64,000 bases of DNA from Leisingera sp. S132. Lineage in GTDB: Bacteria > Pseudomonadota > Alphaproteobacteria > Rhodobacterales > Rhodobacteraceae. The position numbers were made by a program, and so were the translations under genes. The stretch's first letter is position 1. Each line of letters opens with the position of its first letter. Positions 1-8,623 of the stretch are shown here, one piece after another. A model generated the notes under the pieces. The model was not told where the DNA came from and did no database searches. It saw only the letters and a program-made list of their open reading frames with translations. The stretch is taken from contig NZ_CP083553.1 in assembly GCF_025144465.1 (NCBI RefSeq), positions 2,912,001 through 2,976,000 of the forward strand, in the 5' to 3' direction.

Positions 1-1110
1 GCAGTGGACAAAGCCGGTGCCTTCGGTGTCGGTCACGAAAGGCGCGGCGCGGAAGTCGCGCGGTTCGTCCCATTCGCCATTTGAGCCTTCGGTGCCTGCC
101 AGCGGGTGGGTGAGGCCAGAAATTGTCGAAGGGTCAACATCACGAACCCGCGTATATTGGTCTTCGCTCAGGCGCGCGCGCTTGAACACCTCAGCCGCCA
201 GATTGTCGGCCAGGATGTACTTGTCACCCACGGCGGCCCAGCATTCATCCGGGGTGCCGGTGACTTCATAGAGGCCATAAGCGATGTCAGCACCATAAAC
301 CACAGCCTTGTTCGACGGGATGGTCCAGGGGGTGGTGGTCCAGATCACCACCTGGGCACCAACCAAATCGCGGTTCTGGAGCTCTGCCCCTTCGCCGCCT
401 ACGGGGTCCGCCACCTTGAACTTCACCCAAATGGTGAAGCTTTCCTTGTCGTGGTACTCCACCTCGGCCTCGGCGAGCGCAGTCTTCTCGACCGGCGACC
501 ACATCACGGGCTTGGAGCCTTGATAGAGCGTGCCGTTCATCAGGAATTTCATGAACTCGTCGGCAATGACCGCCTCGGCGTGGTAGTTCATGGTCAGATA
601 AGGATCATCCCAGTTGCCGGTGATGCCCAGGCGCTTGAACTCTTCGCGCTGGATATCGACCCAGCTGTCGGCGAATGCGCGGCACTCCTGGCGGAATTCC
701 ACAACCGGCACCGCGTCCTTGTTCTTGCCCTTCTTGCGGTACTGCTCCTCGATCTTCCACTCAATGGGCAGGCCGTGGCAGTCCCAGCCCGGCACATAAC
801 GCGCATCAAACCCCATCATCTGATGGGAGCGGACGATCATATCCTTGATGGTCTTGTTCAGCGCGTGGCCGATGTGCAGGTGGCCGTTGGCGTAGGGCGG
901 GCCGTCATGCAGAGTGAAGGGCTTGCGTTCCGCGTCGCCGCCCTTGGCCGCGGCGGCCTTGTCGCGGAGTTTGTCGTAGACGCCGATCTCGGCCCAGCGC
1001 TCCAACCAGGCAGGCTCGCGCTTGGGCAGGCCTGCGCGCATCGGGAAATCGGTTTTCGGCAGGTTCAGGGTGTCTTTGTAGTCAGGCGTCTGGGGCGTGT
1101 CGGCGCACAT
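1..1110 (-). CDS. ileS: Isoleucyl-tRNA synthetase, N-terminal part (cut by window edge)
   Basis: Class I aminoacyl-tRNA synthetase that charges tRNA-Ile in the cytoplasm. Only the first 370 codons lie in the window; the rest continues past the left edge. The protein begins [18 protein letters not shown] and has the class I ATP-binding HIGH motif at residues 79-82 within a [11 protein letters not shown] context. It is followed by the [11 protein letters not shown] segment and the start of the CP1 editing region ([14 protein letters not shown]), all typical of IleS. The ATG at 1108-1110 is the only plausible start. A terminator-like hairpin at 1315-1350 separates it from the upstream minus-strand operon, so it probably has its own promoter. 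Confidence 0.97.
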   Translation of the reverse strand, partial: MCADTPQTPDYKDTLNLPKTDFPMRAGLPKREPAWLERWAEIGVYDKLRDKAAAAKGGDAERKPFTLHDGPPYANGHLHIGHALNKTIKDMIVRSHQMMGFDARYVPGWDCHGLPIEWKIEEQYRKKGKNKDAVPVVEFRQECRAFADSWVDIQREEFKRLGITGNWDDPYLTMNYHAEAVIADEFMKFLMNGTLYQGSKPVMWSPVEKTALAEAEVEYHDKESFTIWVKFKVADPVGGEGAELQNRDLVGAQVVIWTTTPWTIPSNKAVVYGADIAYGLYEVTGTPDECWAAVGDKYILADNLAAEVFKRARLSEDQYTRVRDVDPSTISGLTHPLAGTEGSNGEWDEPRDFRAAPFVTDTEGTGFVHC

Positions 1111-1314
1111 CGGGGGCGTCCTTTGGATGATCAAGGTCGGAAATGGGGATATTCGGTTCGGCGCGATGGCTCAAGCGCCTTTGCCCGGCGGCTCAATGGT
1201 TTCAGAGCGCCGGGGATATAATTCGAATAATGATGGCCGCGAATAGGGACATGAAGCGCCTTATAGGACGGGGCTGCGGCAGGGTAAAGCGGCAGATGCG
1301 CCGCATTGTGATGA

Positions 1315-1350
1315 GGGCAGTGCCCGTTCCGCACGGGGCGGGCGCTGCCC
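1315..1350 (-). terminator. Hairpin terminator after the DUF2269 gene
   Basis: A 16-bp stem, three of whose pairs are G-T, with a GCAC loop (arms 1315-1330 and 1335-1350) lies about 30 bases downstream of the DUF2269 stop codon. It separates that gene from ileS on the same strand. No clear U-tract follows. Function as a terminator is inferred from position and stem strength. Confidence 0.6.
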
Positions 1351-1377
1351 GGCCTGCGGCCAGGCAATAACTAAGAA

Positions 1378-1866
1378 CTAACGTACCAGCCAGATACCCA
1401 GATCCGGACGCGCCAGCATCAGCCAGAGGATCATCAGCACCGCAGCAAAGGCGGGAATGCCGCAGGCAAACCAGACCGCGAACAGGCGGTGATAGCGCGC
1501 TGGCAATTCTTCACCTGCCTGTGCTGCCGCGCGCGCCAGATTGCGCAGCCGCAGCTGGATCCAGACCACCGGCAGCCAGAACGCTCCGGTCAGAACATAA
1601 AGCCCCAGCGACAGCGCCTGCCAGCCGGCGCTCAGCGGCCAGCCCAACCGCCAGGCCAGAAGCCCGCCGGTGATTGGCTGCGCTATCACCGCTGTGGCGG
1701 TGAACAGGAGGTCGGCCGCCACCACCACGCTGGCGGTGTGGGCAATCAGTGCGGCATCCCGTGTCCGGTGTGCCATCAGCATGAAAAAGGCGATGCCCGC
1801 ACCGGTTCCCAGCAGCACGCAGGCGCCGATCACATGCAGCCAGCGCAAGGCAAGGTCCAGGTCCAT
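1378..1866 (-). CDS. DUF2269 family integral membrane protein
   Basis: A 162-residue protein with four hydrophobic segments (about residues 5-30, 45-65, 80-105 and 130-155). It begins MDLDLALRWLHVIGACVLLG, and the WLHVIG start and the PITGGLL segment match the DUF2269 family, whose function is unknown. Its ATG lies one base after the stop of the epimerase/DoxX gene, so the two are probably translated together. In other bacteria DUF2269 genes often sit beside DoxX-like NAD(P)-binding proteins, which supports a shared but unidentified role at the inner membrane. Confidence 0.85.
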   Translation of the reverse strand: MDLDLALRWLHVIGACVLLGTGAGIAFFMLMAHRTRDAALIAHTASVVVAADLLFTATAVIAQPITGGLLAWRLGWPLSAGWQALSLGLYVLTGAFWLPVVWIQLRLRNLARAAAQAGEELPARYHRLFAVWFACGIPAFAAVLMILWLMLARPDLGIWLVR

Positions 1867-1867
1867 C

Positions 1868-3175
1868 TCAGCGCTCCTGCAGCAGCTGATGGGTGATCAG
1901 CGCCAGCAGCAGCCCCGGCAGCACCTTGACCAGCGGCCCCAGCGGATCCGCCCACATCTGCGGAGTGACCGCCGTGGCTGCAGCCAGGTAGATCAGCGAA
2001 ACCGCTGCCATCCCCAGGCAGGCCCGCGCCGCCCAGGGCCGCCACAGGATTGCCAGCCCCAGGGCGATGTCGGCCAGCGACCAGAAGGCGACGCTGGCTT
2101 TCGCCGGCAGGCTGCCCCAGCCTGCATCCGTCAGCACCTTGGCGGCAGCCTCCAGCTGCCAAAGGCCGATCAGGCCCGAGGCCAGCCAGAACAGGCTCAG
2201 TACCGCGACAGCGGCCGGCATCAGCAGCGCCATCCGCGCGTCCAGCCGCTGGGCGCGTCCCGAAGGCAGCGGCTGATAGATGGCCTTGAGCGAGGCAATC
2301 CCCTGCCCCATGACGGCCCGGTACGGTGCGGGATCGCCGCGCACACCGCTCCGGATTTCGGCCATTGCGGTGGATCGCAGCGGGGAACGCCAGCCCAGCC
2401 GCCCCAATGCGTCAGCACATCCCGCCACCGGCGGCAGCAGCCAGTCCGGCAAACGCAGCAGCCAGCCCGCCGGGGCAAACCCCAGCCACGCCCGGGTCTC
2501 TGCCAGCACCTCCGCCAGGGTTTGCGGCTGATCCTCCACCAGATCAAATGTGCCTTGCAGCAGCTCCCCCCGCAGCGCGGCAACCACCGCCGCGGCCAGA
2601 TCGGCCATGCCGATGCATTGCACCGGCGCGCCTGCCAGCGCCACGGGCTGCACCAAGGGCACCGCCGCCAGCATCCGCAGCAGACCCGTGCCGCCATAGG
2701 CATTTTGCCCGATCACCAGCCCCGGCTTCAGGATCCGCAGCGGCACACCAGCGGCCCGCAAGGCGGCATCCCCGCGCGCCTTGCTGCGCATGAACTCTGT
2801 CCCGGCATCCGGACCTGCCCCGGCCGCTGAAATCTGCACCACGGCGATGTTCCGCTCTGCACAAGCCACCCCCAGGGCAGCAATGGCCGTGTGATGCACG
2901 GCCTCCAGCTCGCCCGGCGCCATATCCTGCAGAATGCCGACGCAGTTGACCACGGCGTCCGCGCCCTGCAGCAGCGGCACCCACTCTTCGGGCTGCAAAA
3001 GCTGCAGCAAGTCGCCCTGCACAAACGGCACACCCGGCAGCACCCGGGCAGCCTGCACGGCGCTGCGGCCCAGGCCGGTCACATGCATTCCAGCGGCCCG
3101 CAGGGCGCATACCACCTCAGCCCCGATAAACCCGCAGGCGCCCAGAACCAGCACGCGCTTTGCGCTCTCCGCCAT
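1868..3175 (-). CDS. NAD(P)-binding epimerase-like protein fused to a DoxX-like membrane domain
   Basis: A 435-residue two-part protein. Residues 1-280 form an atypical short-chain dehydrogenase/NDUFA9-like Rossmann domain with GACGFIGAEV near the N-terminus. The remainder holds four hydrophobic segments of the DoxX-like type. The classical YxxxK catalytic pair is not evident, so it may bind a nucleotide without being a standard epimerase. The ATG at 3175 is preferred over a TTG at 3196, because it has an AAGG ribosome site and starts directly before the Rossmann strand. It forms an operon with the DUF2269 gene and is divergent from the truncated haemoglobin. Substrate unknown. Confidence 0.8.
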   Translation of the reverse strand: MAESAKRVLVLGACGFIGAEVVCALRAAGMHVTGLGRSAVQAARVLPGVPFVQGDLLQLLQPEEWVPLLQGADAVVNCVGILQDMAPGELEAVHHTAIAALGVACAERNIAVVQISAAGAGPDAGTEFMRSKARGDAALRAAGVPLRILKPGLVIGQNAYGGTGLLRMLAAVPLVQPVALAGAPVQCIGMADLAAAVVAALRGELLQGTFDLVEDQPQTLAEVLAETRAWLGFAPAGWLLRLPDWLLPPVAGCADALGRLGWRSPLRSTAMAEIRSGVRGDPAPYRAVMGQGIASLKAIYQPLPSGRAQRLDARMALLMPAAVAVLSLFWLASGLIGLWQLEAAAKVLTDAGWGSLPAKASVAFWSLADIALGLAILWRPWAARACLGMAAVSLIYLAAATAVTPQMWADPLGPLVKVLPGLLLALITHQLLQER

Positions 3176-3329
3176 CAATGAATACCTTTTTGCCAAATCT
3201 CCCGCTCACCATAACGGCAGCCGCAGCAGGCGCCAGCAGAGGCTTGAACAAGCGCTGCGTCAGAGACGCCCCCTTCCGTTGGTCTCTGCTTCAGCATATC
3301 TAGCGGCAGATGGCAGGCCGGAGCAGACA

Positions 3330-3752
3330 ATGACAGACACCGGAACACAAAACCCGCTGGCGCGGTTCGAGATCACCGCAGAGGAGATTTCCCGCGTTGT
3401 TGCCGTGTTTTACATGCAGGTGCGTGCGGACGATGTGCTGGGTCCGGTGTTTGCCGCCCATGTCACCGACTGGCCGGAGCATGAGGAAAAGATCGCAGAC
3501 TTCTGGCGCAATGCCATCCTGCGCGAGCGCAGCTACAGCGGCAATCCGATGCGGGTGCACGTCTCACGCCCCGATGTGAAGGCAGAGCATTTCCCGCTGT
3601 GGCTGGGGCTGTTCCACCAGGTGCTGCGGGCGGAGCTGCCCGAGCGCACCGCGCTGCAATGGGGAGCCCTGGCTGACCGCATCGGCGAGGGTTTCCGCAC
3701 CGGCGTGGTGGCCATGCGCCAGCCCAAGAACCAGCCGCCGCAGCTGTTCTGA
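3330..3752 (+). CDS. Group III truncated haemoglobin
   Basis: A 140-residue globin of the short two-over-two fold. Residues 10-100 show the group III pattern: an ITAEEISRVVAVFYMQVRAD helix, VLGPVF, an FW segment, and the proximal-histidine region EHFPLWLGLFHQVL. Group III proteins bind haem and O2 or NO; their physiological role is not settled. The ATG at 3330 has GGAG 8 bases upstream. A longer open frame upstream is ignored because the globin fold begins here. Two short inverted repeats in the divergent promoter region (3242-3253 and 3257-3269) could be regulatory. The gene ends in a convergent gap filled by a hairpin repeat. Confidence 0.9.
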   Translation: MTDTGTQNPLARFEITAEEISRVVAVFYMQVRADDVLGPVFAAHVTDWPEHEEKIADFWRNAILRERSYSGNPMRVHVSRPDVKAEHFPLWLGLFHQVLRAELPERTALQWGALADRIGEGFRTGVVAMRQPKNQPPQLF

Positions 3753-3765
3753 TCCCCCGGACCGG

Positions 3766-3840
3766 GGCTCCCACGCCCGCAGGCGTTTGCACGCCCTGGC
3801 GGCCTTGGGCATGGCTCATGCTGCGCATGAGCTTGAGGCG
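3766..3840. repeat. Intergenic hairpin repeat, copy 1
   Basis: The gap between two convergent genes holds the core GGCGGCCTTGGGC followed by a perfect hairpin (arms 3814-3821 and 3825-3832, loop TGC). Another small stem lies at 3782-3795. Related sequence occurs in the convergent gaps near 42.8 and 50.6 kb. It may act as a two-way terminator. Confidence 0.6.
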
Positions 3841-3844
3841 CGCG

Positions 3845-4834
3845 TCACTTCTCCTTGAAAAACAATCCCGTCAGCGCCCGCTGCACCACCTTGCGGGTGC
3901 TGGGCTTGTGCTGCGGCGAGAACGGCATCGGGCGGCAGACCTCCATCGCGGCGATGCCGACGCGGGCGGACAGGGCGCCGTTGACCAGCCCCTCGCCGAA
4001 GCGGCGGGAGAGTTTGGACAGCACAGACCCGCCCAGCACCGGCTCCAGCAGGTCATCGCCAGCGGCCACCGCGCCGGTAGCGGCCAGATGCGCCAGCACC
4101 GCGCGGGTCAGCCGCCAGGAGCTGAAGAACCCGGGGCGGCCGCCATAGATGCCTGCGACCCGGCGGATCATCCTGAGCGAGGACACCAGTGCCGTCAGGA
4201 TATCCGCCAGCGCCATTGGCACCAGCGCCGTCACCGTGGCGACCTGGCGGGCCGCAGCCTCCACCTCGCGCAGGGCCAAGGCATCGAGCGGCACCAGCAG
4301 TTCCTCCTCCGCCAGCAGGAGGAGCGCGTCGCCGTCCATCACTTCGGCCTGCCGCTCTGCCAGCCGGGCCTGATGCCAGGCGAGATCCTCGCGCCCGCTG
4401 TAGAAAGCCCCCAGCCGGGTGGTGAAGGCACGCGCAGCGGCCAGACCGGCGGCCTCAGCTGCCTGATGGCGCAGCGCATCGACGCGGCGCAGCCGGGAAA
4501 GTGCGGCCAGTTCGCGCAAGGCCATGGCCAGCGCCAGCAGCAGGAGCAGCGCCAGACCTGCGGTGACGGCCCAGCCCAGCAGCGGCACCCGCGCAATCAG
4601 CCCGGCGGCAAAATCCCAGGCCGCGACGGAGGCCATGGCGCCAATGACGGCAACCAGCAATGCCCAGAACCAGCGGGCCAGCCGCGAGGGGCGGCGCGCA
4701 GCAATGCGGGCGGCCTGCTCCATGGCCGTTGGCGGGGCTGCCAGCGGTGCGGGATCGGGCACCGGCGGCGCCTCGGCCACGGGCGGCGCGGCGCCCTCCT
4801 CCTCCAGATCAAACAGGACCGGTTTGCTGCTCAT
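3845..4834 (-). CDS. ycjF: YcjF-family (TIGR01620/DUF697) inner membrane protein
   Basis: A 329-residue protein with a proline/alanine-rich cytoplasmic N-terminus, two adjacent hydrophobic segments (about residues 65-115) and a C-terminal domain typical of TIGR01620/DUF697. The ATG at 4834 overlaps the stop of the upstream acetyltransferase gene (ATGA). With ycjX it forms the conserved ycjX-ycjF pair found in many proteobacteria, often linked to stress responses, whose biochemical role is unknown. A longer frame starting at 4861 is rejected because it would overlap the acetyltransferase further with no clear benefit. Confidence 0.85.
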   Translation of the reverse strand: MSSKPVLFDLEEEGAAPPVAEAPPVPDPAPLAAPPTAMEQAARIAARRPSRLARWFWALLVAVIGAMASVAAWDFAAGLIARVPLLGWAVTAGLALLLLLALAMALRELAALSRLRRVDALRHQAAEAAGLAAARAFTTRLGAFYSGREDLAWHQARLAERQAEVMDGDALLLLAEEELLVPLDALALREVEAAARQVATVTALVPMALADILTALVSSLRMIRRVAGIYGGRPGFFSSWRLTRAVLAHLAATGAVAAGDDLLEPVLGGSVLSKLSRRFGEGLVNGALSARVGIAAMEVCRPMPFSPQHKPSTRKVVQRALTGLFFKEK

Positions 4835-5286
4835 GCCGCGGCCTCCCGCAGGGCCCGCCATTCATAGGCGATGTCGGGCAGGCCCTCTTCATTGCCGGAG
4901 CCATCGCCGCGGGCAACCTCGGCAAACCCCTCCCTCAGATAAAACCGCTGCGCCCTTGTGTTGGCGGCAAAAGTGTTCAGCACCAGCCGTGGCGCGGCCG
5001 CCTTGGCCGCATCCAGCAGCCTCTTTCCCGCGCCCTGCCCACAAGCCCCGGATGCGAGATAGAGAGAGCAGACCTCCTGCTCCTTGCGGGCCAGGAAACC
5101 CAGTACCGTCCCCTCTCGCACAGCGACGGTGACCCAGCCCCGGTCGATCATCATGCCGCAGAACATGATCGTCTGGGCCGATGAATAGAGCTTGGGCATC
5201 CAGGCGGTATCCTGCTGGAAGCGGTAAAGAATATCACCGGTTGCCCCCGCATCGAGAGGCGTGGCTGGACGCAAGGCAAGGGTCAC
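4831..5286 (-). CDS. GNAT family N-acetyltransferase
   Basis: A 151-residue protein with a GNAT fold. Residues 60-110 contain GFLARKEQEVCSLYLASGACGQGAGKRLLDAA, in which GxGxGKxLL is the acetyl-CoA pyrophosphate loop. The family signature FYLREGF follows near residue 125. The start is taken as GTG at 5286, which overlaps the ycjX stop (GTGA); upstream ATG-initiated extension would run into ycjX and looks non-coding. It is translationally coupled on both sides, to ycjX and to ycjF. The substrate cannot be told from sequence. Confidence 0.85.
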   Translation of the reverse strand: MTLALRPATPLDAGATGDILYRFQQDTAWMPKLYSSAQTIMFCGMMIDRGWVTVAVREGTVLGFLARKEQEVCSLYLASGACGQGAGKRLLDAAKAAAPRLVLNTFAANTRAQRFYLREGFAEVARGDGSGNEEGLPDIAYEWRALREAAA

Positions 5287-6719
5287 AGGGCATCTCCGAT
5301 CAGGAAGTCTGCGGCGCGGTCCAGGCGGATATGCGGCGGGCCGCTGCCGTGTTTCAGCGTGAGCGGCGCGGGCGCGAAGGCCATCGCCTGATAATCGCCT
5401 TCCAGCCATCGTTCAGCGCCTTGCCGTGCGGGAGTGAGCAGCTGCGCCGGGTCCCGCGGCAGGTCGCCGGGGTAGAAGGCCGCCTGCTTGCCGCTCTCCA
5501 GCAAGGTGCCGCGCACACAGGGCAGCTCGGCGCCATTGTGCAGTCGTATTTCTTCCGTTGTGGTGCGCAGTGAAGCGATCGCCAGTGCAGCGGTCTCAGC
5601 ACCGGCAAAGCGGGCCCGGTCCTGCGCCTCGCGCGTCAGCGCCTCAATGATGGCGGTCATCTGCGGGTGCTGGGCATGGTGCAGATGGTCAGCCTTGGTG
5701 GCGGCAAACAGGATCTTCTCCACCCGCTTGCCGCCCAGCAGCCGGGTCAGGAAATGGTTGCGGCCCGGTTTGAAGGCGCTGAGAATATCCGTCATCGCAT
5801 GGCGCAGATCCTCTACCGCCTGCGGGCCGGAATGGATCGCCGAGAGCGCATCCACCAGAACCACCTGCCGGTCGATACGGGCGAAATGGTCGCGGAAGAA
5901 CGGCTTCACGACCTTGGATTTATAGGCTTCGTAACGCCGCTCCATCTCGCGCCAGAGACTGCCGCGCGGGGCGCCGGCCTCCGGTGGCAGCGGGGCGCCG
6001 GCCTCCGGTGGCAGCGGGGCGAAGGTCAGCACCGGCGAGCCTTCCAGATCTCCGGGCAGCAGGAAACGGCCCGGTGTGCAGTCGTAGAACCCTGCCGCGC
6101 GGGCGGCGGTCAAGTAATCCGTGAAGGCCGCGGCAAGCGCCTGCGCCTGCAGCTCGTCATGCGTCCCTGCGGGGACAGCCTTGGATTGCTCTGCCAGGAA
6201 GCGGTCCGCCTGCGGACGGCTGGCAATGCGGGACAGCACATCTGCAGACCACTCGGCGTAGGTCTTGTCCAGCAAAGCCAGATCCAGCAGCCATTCGCCG
6301 GGATAGTCGACAATATCCAAATGCAGTGTGCGCGGCCCCTGCAGGCCCGCCAGGAGGCCTGCGGGCCGCACCTTCAGGCTGAGACGCAGCTCGGAAACCG
6401 CCCTTGTGCTGTCCGGCCAATGGGGTGACGGCCCGGTCAGCGCCGCGAGGTGGTTTTCATAGTCGAACCGCGGCACGGTGTCGTCGGGCTGGGGCTGCAG
6501 GAAGGCGGCCTCGATCCGGCCCTCGCGCGCTGCGCCGAGCTGCAGCATCCGGCCCCGGTCCATCAGGTTGGCGACCAGCGAGGTGATGAATACCGTCTTG
6601 CCGGAACGCGCCAGCCCGGTGACCCCCAGCCGGACCGGCCGGTCGAACAGCGCCGCGGAAAGGCCGCTGGCGGCGCTCTCCACCCCGCTCATCACCCCGT
6701 CTGCAAGGGAGGTTATCAC
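5283..6719 (-). CDS. ycjX: YcjX-like P-loop GTPase/ATPase
   Basis: A protein of about 478 residues of the YcjX/DUF463 family. The Walker A motif GLARSGKT lies about 30 residues from the start, followed by VFITSLVANLM. LHLDIVDYPGEWLLDL serves as the Walker B/switch region, and the later FAATKADHLHH is an NKxD-like motif. The GTG at 6719 is the chosen start (VITSLADGVMSG); ATG at 6692 or TTG at 6722 are alternatives. It heads the ycjX-GNAT-ycjF operon, divergent from truA. A perfect 24-base tandem duplication (5971-6018) adds a second LPPEAGAP octapeptide. Confidence 0.88.
   Translation of the reverse strand: MITSLADGVMSGVESAASGLSAALFDRPVRLGVTGLARSGKTVFITSLVANLMDRGRMLQLGAAREGRIEAAFLQPQPDDTVPRFDYENHLAALTGPSPHWPDSTRAVSELRLSLKVRPAGLLAGLQGPRTLHLDIVDYPGEWLLDLALLDKTYAEWSADVLSRIASRPQADRFLAEQSKAVPAGTHDELQAQALAAAFTDYLTAARAAGFYDCTPGRFLLPGDLEGSPVLTFAPLPPEAGAPLPPEAGAPRGSLWREMERRYEAYKSKVVKPFFRDHFARIDRQVVLVDALSAIHSGPQAVEDLRHAMTDILSAFKPGRNHFLTRLLGGKRVEKILFAATKADHLHHAQHPQMTAIIEALTREAQDRARFAGAETAALAIASLRTTTEEIRLHNGAELPCVRGTLLESGKQAAFYPGDLPRDPAQLLTPARQGAERWLEGDYQAMAFAPAPLTLKHGSGPPHIRLDRAADFLIGDAL
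5971..6018 (-). repeat. 24-base tandem duplication inside ycjX
   Basis: Two perfect adjacent copies (5971-5994 and 5995-6018) encode a duplicated LPPEAGAP octapeptide. The repeat is in frame, so the protein is lengthened and not broken. Confidence 0.9.
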
Positions 6720-6834
6720 CAAGGCCCTGATCCTGCTCTGTTCTTGCTGCTGACAAGATAGGCAGCATCCCGCCCGGATACCAGAGCGCACACGGGGCTT
6801 GCCCCGGCCCGGCCCTGTTGCTAGGTGCCCGTCC

Positions 6835-7602
6835 ATGCCGCGTTTTGCTTTGAAAGTCGAATATCACGGGAAGCCTTTTGCCGGCTGGCAAAGGCAGAAG
6901 GACCTGCCGTCGGTGCAGGGTGCGATCGAGGCAGCGCTGGCGCGGCTGGAGCCTGGGGAGCACACCATCGCTGCGGCCGGGCGCACAGATACCGGCGTGC
7001 ACGGGCTGGGACAGGTTGCCCATTGCGACATGGCCAAGGAGTGGGACCCGTTCCGCCTGTCGGAAGCGCTGAATTACCATCTGAAGCCCGATCCGGTCGC
7101 CATCGTGGACTGTGCCCGGGTGGAGGGGGACTGGCACGCACGGTTCTCAGCCGTGGAGCGGCAGTATCTGTTCCGCATCCTGATCCGCCGCGCACCGGCC
7201 ACCCATGACGCGGGCCAGGTCTGGCAGATCAGCCATGATCTGGATGCGAACGCCATGCAGGAAGCCGCCAAGCACCTGATTGGAAAGCATGATTTCACCA
7301 CCTTCCGTTCCTCGATCTGCCAGGCGGCCAGCCCGGTCAAGACGCTGGATGAACTGCGGGTGGAGCGGGTGCAGGGCTTCTCCGGGCCGGAAATCCATTT
7401 CCATGTCCGCGCCCGCAGCTTCCTGCACAACCAGGTCCGCAGCTTTGTGGGCACGCTGGAACGGGTGGGCGCCGGGGCCTGGGAACCGGCGGATGTGAAG
7501 GCCGCGCTGGAGGCCTGCGACCGCGCAGCCTGCGGACCGGTGTGCCCGGGCCATGGCCTGTATCTTGCCCGGGTGGGCTACCCGGACGATCCCTTTGCCT
7601 GA
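6835..7602 (+). CDS. truA: tRNA pseudouridine(38-40) synthase
   Basis: A 255-residue enzyme that isomerises uridines 38-40 in the tRNA anticodon stem-loop. The catalytic aspartate is D52 in GRTDTGVHG, and the N-terminal [12 protein letters not shown] and C-terminal [15 protein letters not shown] are family signatures. Length is normal for bacterial TruA. The ATG at 6835 is chosen because [12 protein letters not shown] starts at the conserved first strand; an earlier in-frame ATG at 6799 would add 12 unlikely residues. It is divergent from ycjX. Confidence 0.97.
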   Translation: MPRFALKVEYHGKPFAGWQRQKDLPSVQGAIEAALARLEPGEHTIAAAGRTDTGVHGLGQVAHCDMAKEWDPFRLSEALNYHLKPDPVAIVDCARVEGDWHARFSAVERQYLFRILIRRAPATHDAGQVWQISHDLDANAMQEAAKHLIGKHDFTTFRSSICQAASPVKTLDELRVERVQGFSGPEIHFHVRARSFLHNQVRSFVGTLERVGAGAWEPADVKAALEACDRAACGPVCPGHGLYLARVGYPDDPFA

Positions 7603-7808
7603 CCTCCGAAGCGGGGTGGCATCCGTACACCCCCTGTGCACCTCCTGTGCACCACCTTGTGCATCGGGCGGTTTCCTGACCGGGCCGCCATTGAATCGCC
7701 ACAAGGGTATTTCATACTTTCCCGGCAAACACCGGACCGGCAGCTGCCTGGAAGCGCACCTCTCCCCGCGCTGCAAGCCTGCCCAATAACATGAGGCAAG
7801 ACCCCTGA

Positions 7809-8543
7809 ATGCCAGCTGCAACCAAACCGCCGCTCTTGGCCGTGCTGATCGACGCCGACAATATTTCCGCAAAATACGCCGAGGCGATGTTCGAGGAGAT
7901 CGCCTCCTTTGGCGAGGCCAGCATCCGGCGCATCTACGGCGACTTTGCCGGCGGGGGCCCTCAGGGCTGGAACAAAGAGAAGCTGGCGGCGCTGGCGATC
8001 GTGCCGCATCAGCAGTTTGCCAATACCACCGGCAAGAACGCCTCTGACATTGCGCTGGTGATCGACGCAATGGACATCCTGCATTCCGGCCGCTTTGACG
8101 GGTTCGTGCTGATCTCTTCGGACAGCGATTTCACCCGGCTGGCCAGCCGCATCCGCGAACAGGGGGTGGATGTGTTCGGCATGGGCATGCGCAAGACGCC
8201 TGCCGCCTTTGTGCAGGCCTGCAAGCGCTTCATCTATGTGGAGAACCTGCTGGAGGAGCCGGCCAAGGCGAAGGCCAAGCCAAAGAAAGAAGAGGGCAAC
8301 GGCAACGCGCCATCGGAGCTCGCGGACCCTACCAAGCTGGTGCTGCGGGCAATGGACGCGATCGGTCAGGAGGACGAATGGTTCACCCTGGGCCAGATCG
8401 GCCAGTATGTCACCGCTGCGTTTCCAGACTTCGACACCCGCAGCTATGGCCAGCGCAAGCTGAGCGACCTGATTGCCACGCTGAAACTGTTTGAGACCAA
8501 GCGCGGCGAAGGCAATCAGATCCTGGTGCGGCGGCTGGACTGA
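7809..8543 (+). CDS. NYN domain protein with C-terminal OST-HTH/LOTUS-like domain
   Basis: A 244-residue protein. Residues 8-150 form a LabA/DUF88-type NYN (PIN-like) nuclease domain with the acidic residues expected for metal binding: LIDADNIS, KNASDIALVIDAMD, and LISSDSDFTRLASRIRE. A lysine-rich linker (about 155-170) leads to a C-terminal domain with LGQIGQYVTAAFPDFDTRSYGQ, which resembles OST-HTH/LOTUS RNA-binding domains. An RNA-targeting role is inferred from the domain pair; the target is unknown. It stands alone between truA and the dehydrogenase gene. Confidence 0.88.
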   Translation: MPAATKPPLLAVLIDADNISAKYAEAMFEEIASFGEASIRRIYGDFAGGGPQGWNKEKLAALAIVPHQQFANTTGKNASDIALVIDAMDILHSGRFDGFVLISSDSDFTRLASRIREQGVDVFGMGMRKTPAAFVQACKRFIYVENLLEEPAKAKAKPKKEEGNGNAPSELADPTKLVLRAMDAIGQEDEWFTLGQIGQYVTAAFPDFDTRSYGQRKLSDLIATLKLFETKRGEGNQILVRRLD

Positions 8544-8623
8544 GGCCGCGATTACCACCTTCCGTTTGCGGGCAAACCGTGGCTTAGTCCCGCAATGGGA
8601 CGCGGCGGCGGGGAGGAACGCAT

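Noticed and set aside
106-1221. Long plus-strand open frame of 371 codons opposite ileS
   Set aside because: It is a shadow of the ileS coding strand; the minus-strand protein has the HIGH motif and editing-domain sequence, while this frame has no family resemblance.
7630-7665. Short direct repeats of a CTGTGCACC-like unit after truA, considered as CRISPR or iteron
   Set aside because: Only three imperfect units of under 12 bases with irregular spacing; no cas genes or replication genes nearby.
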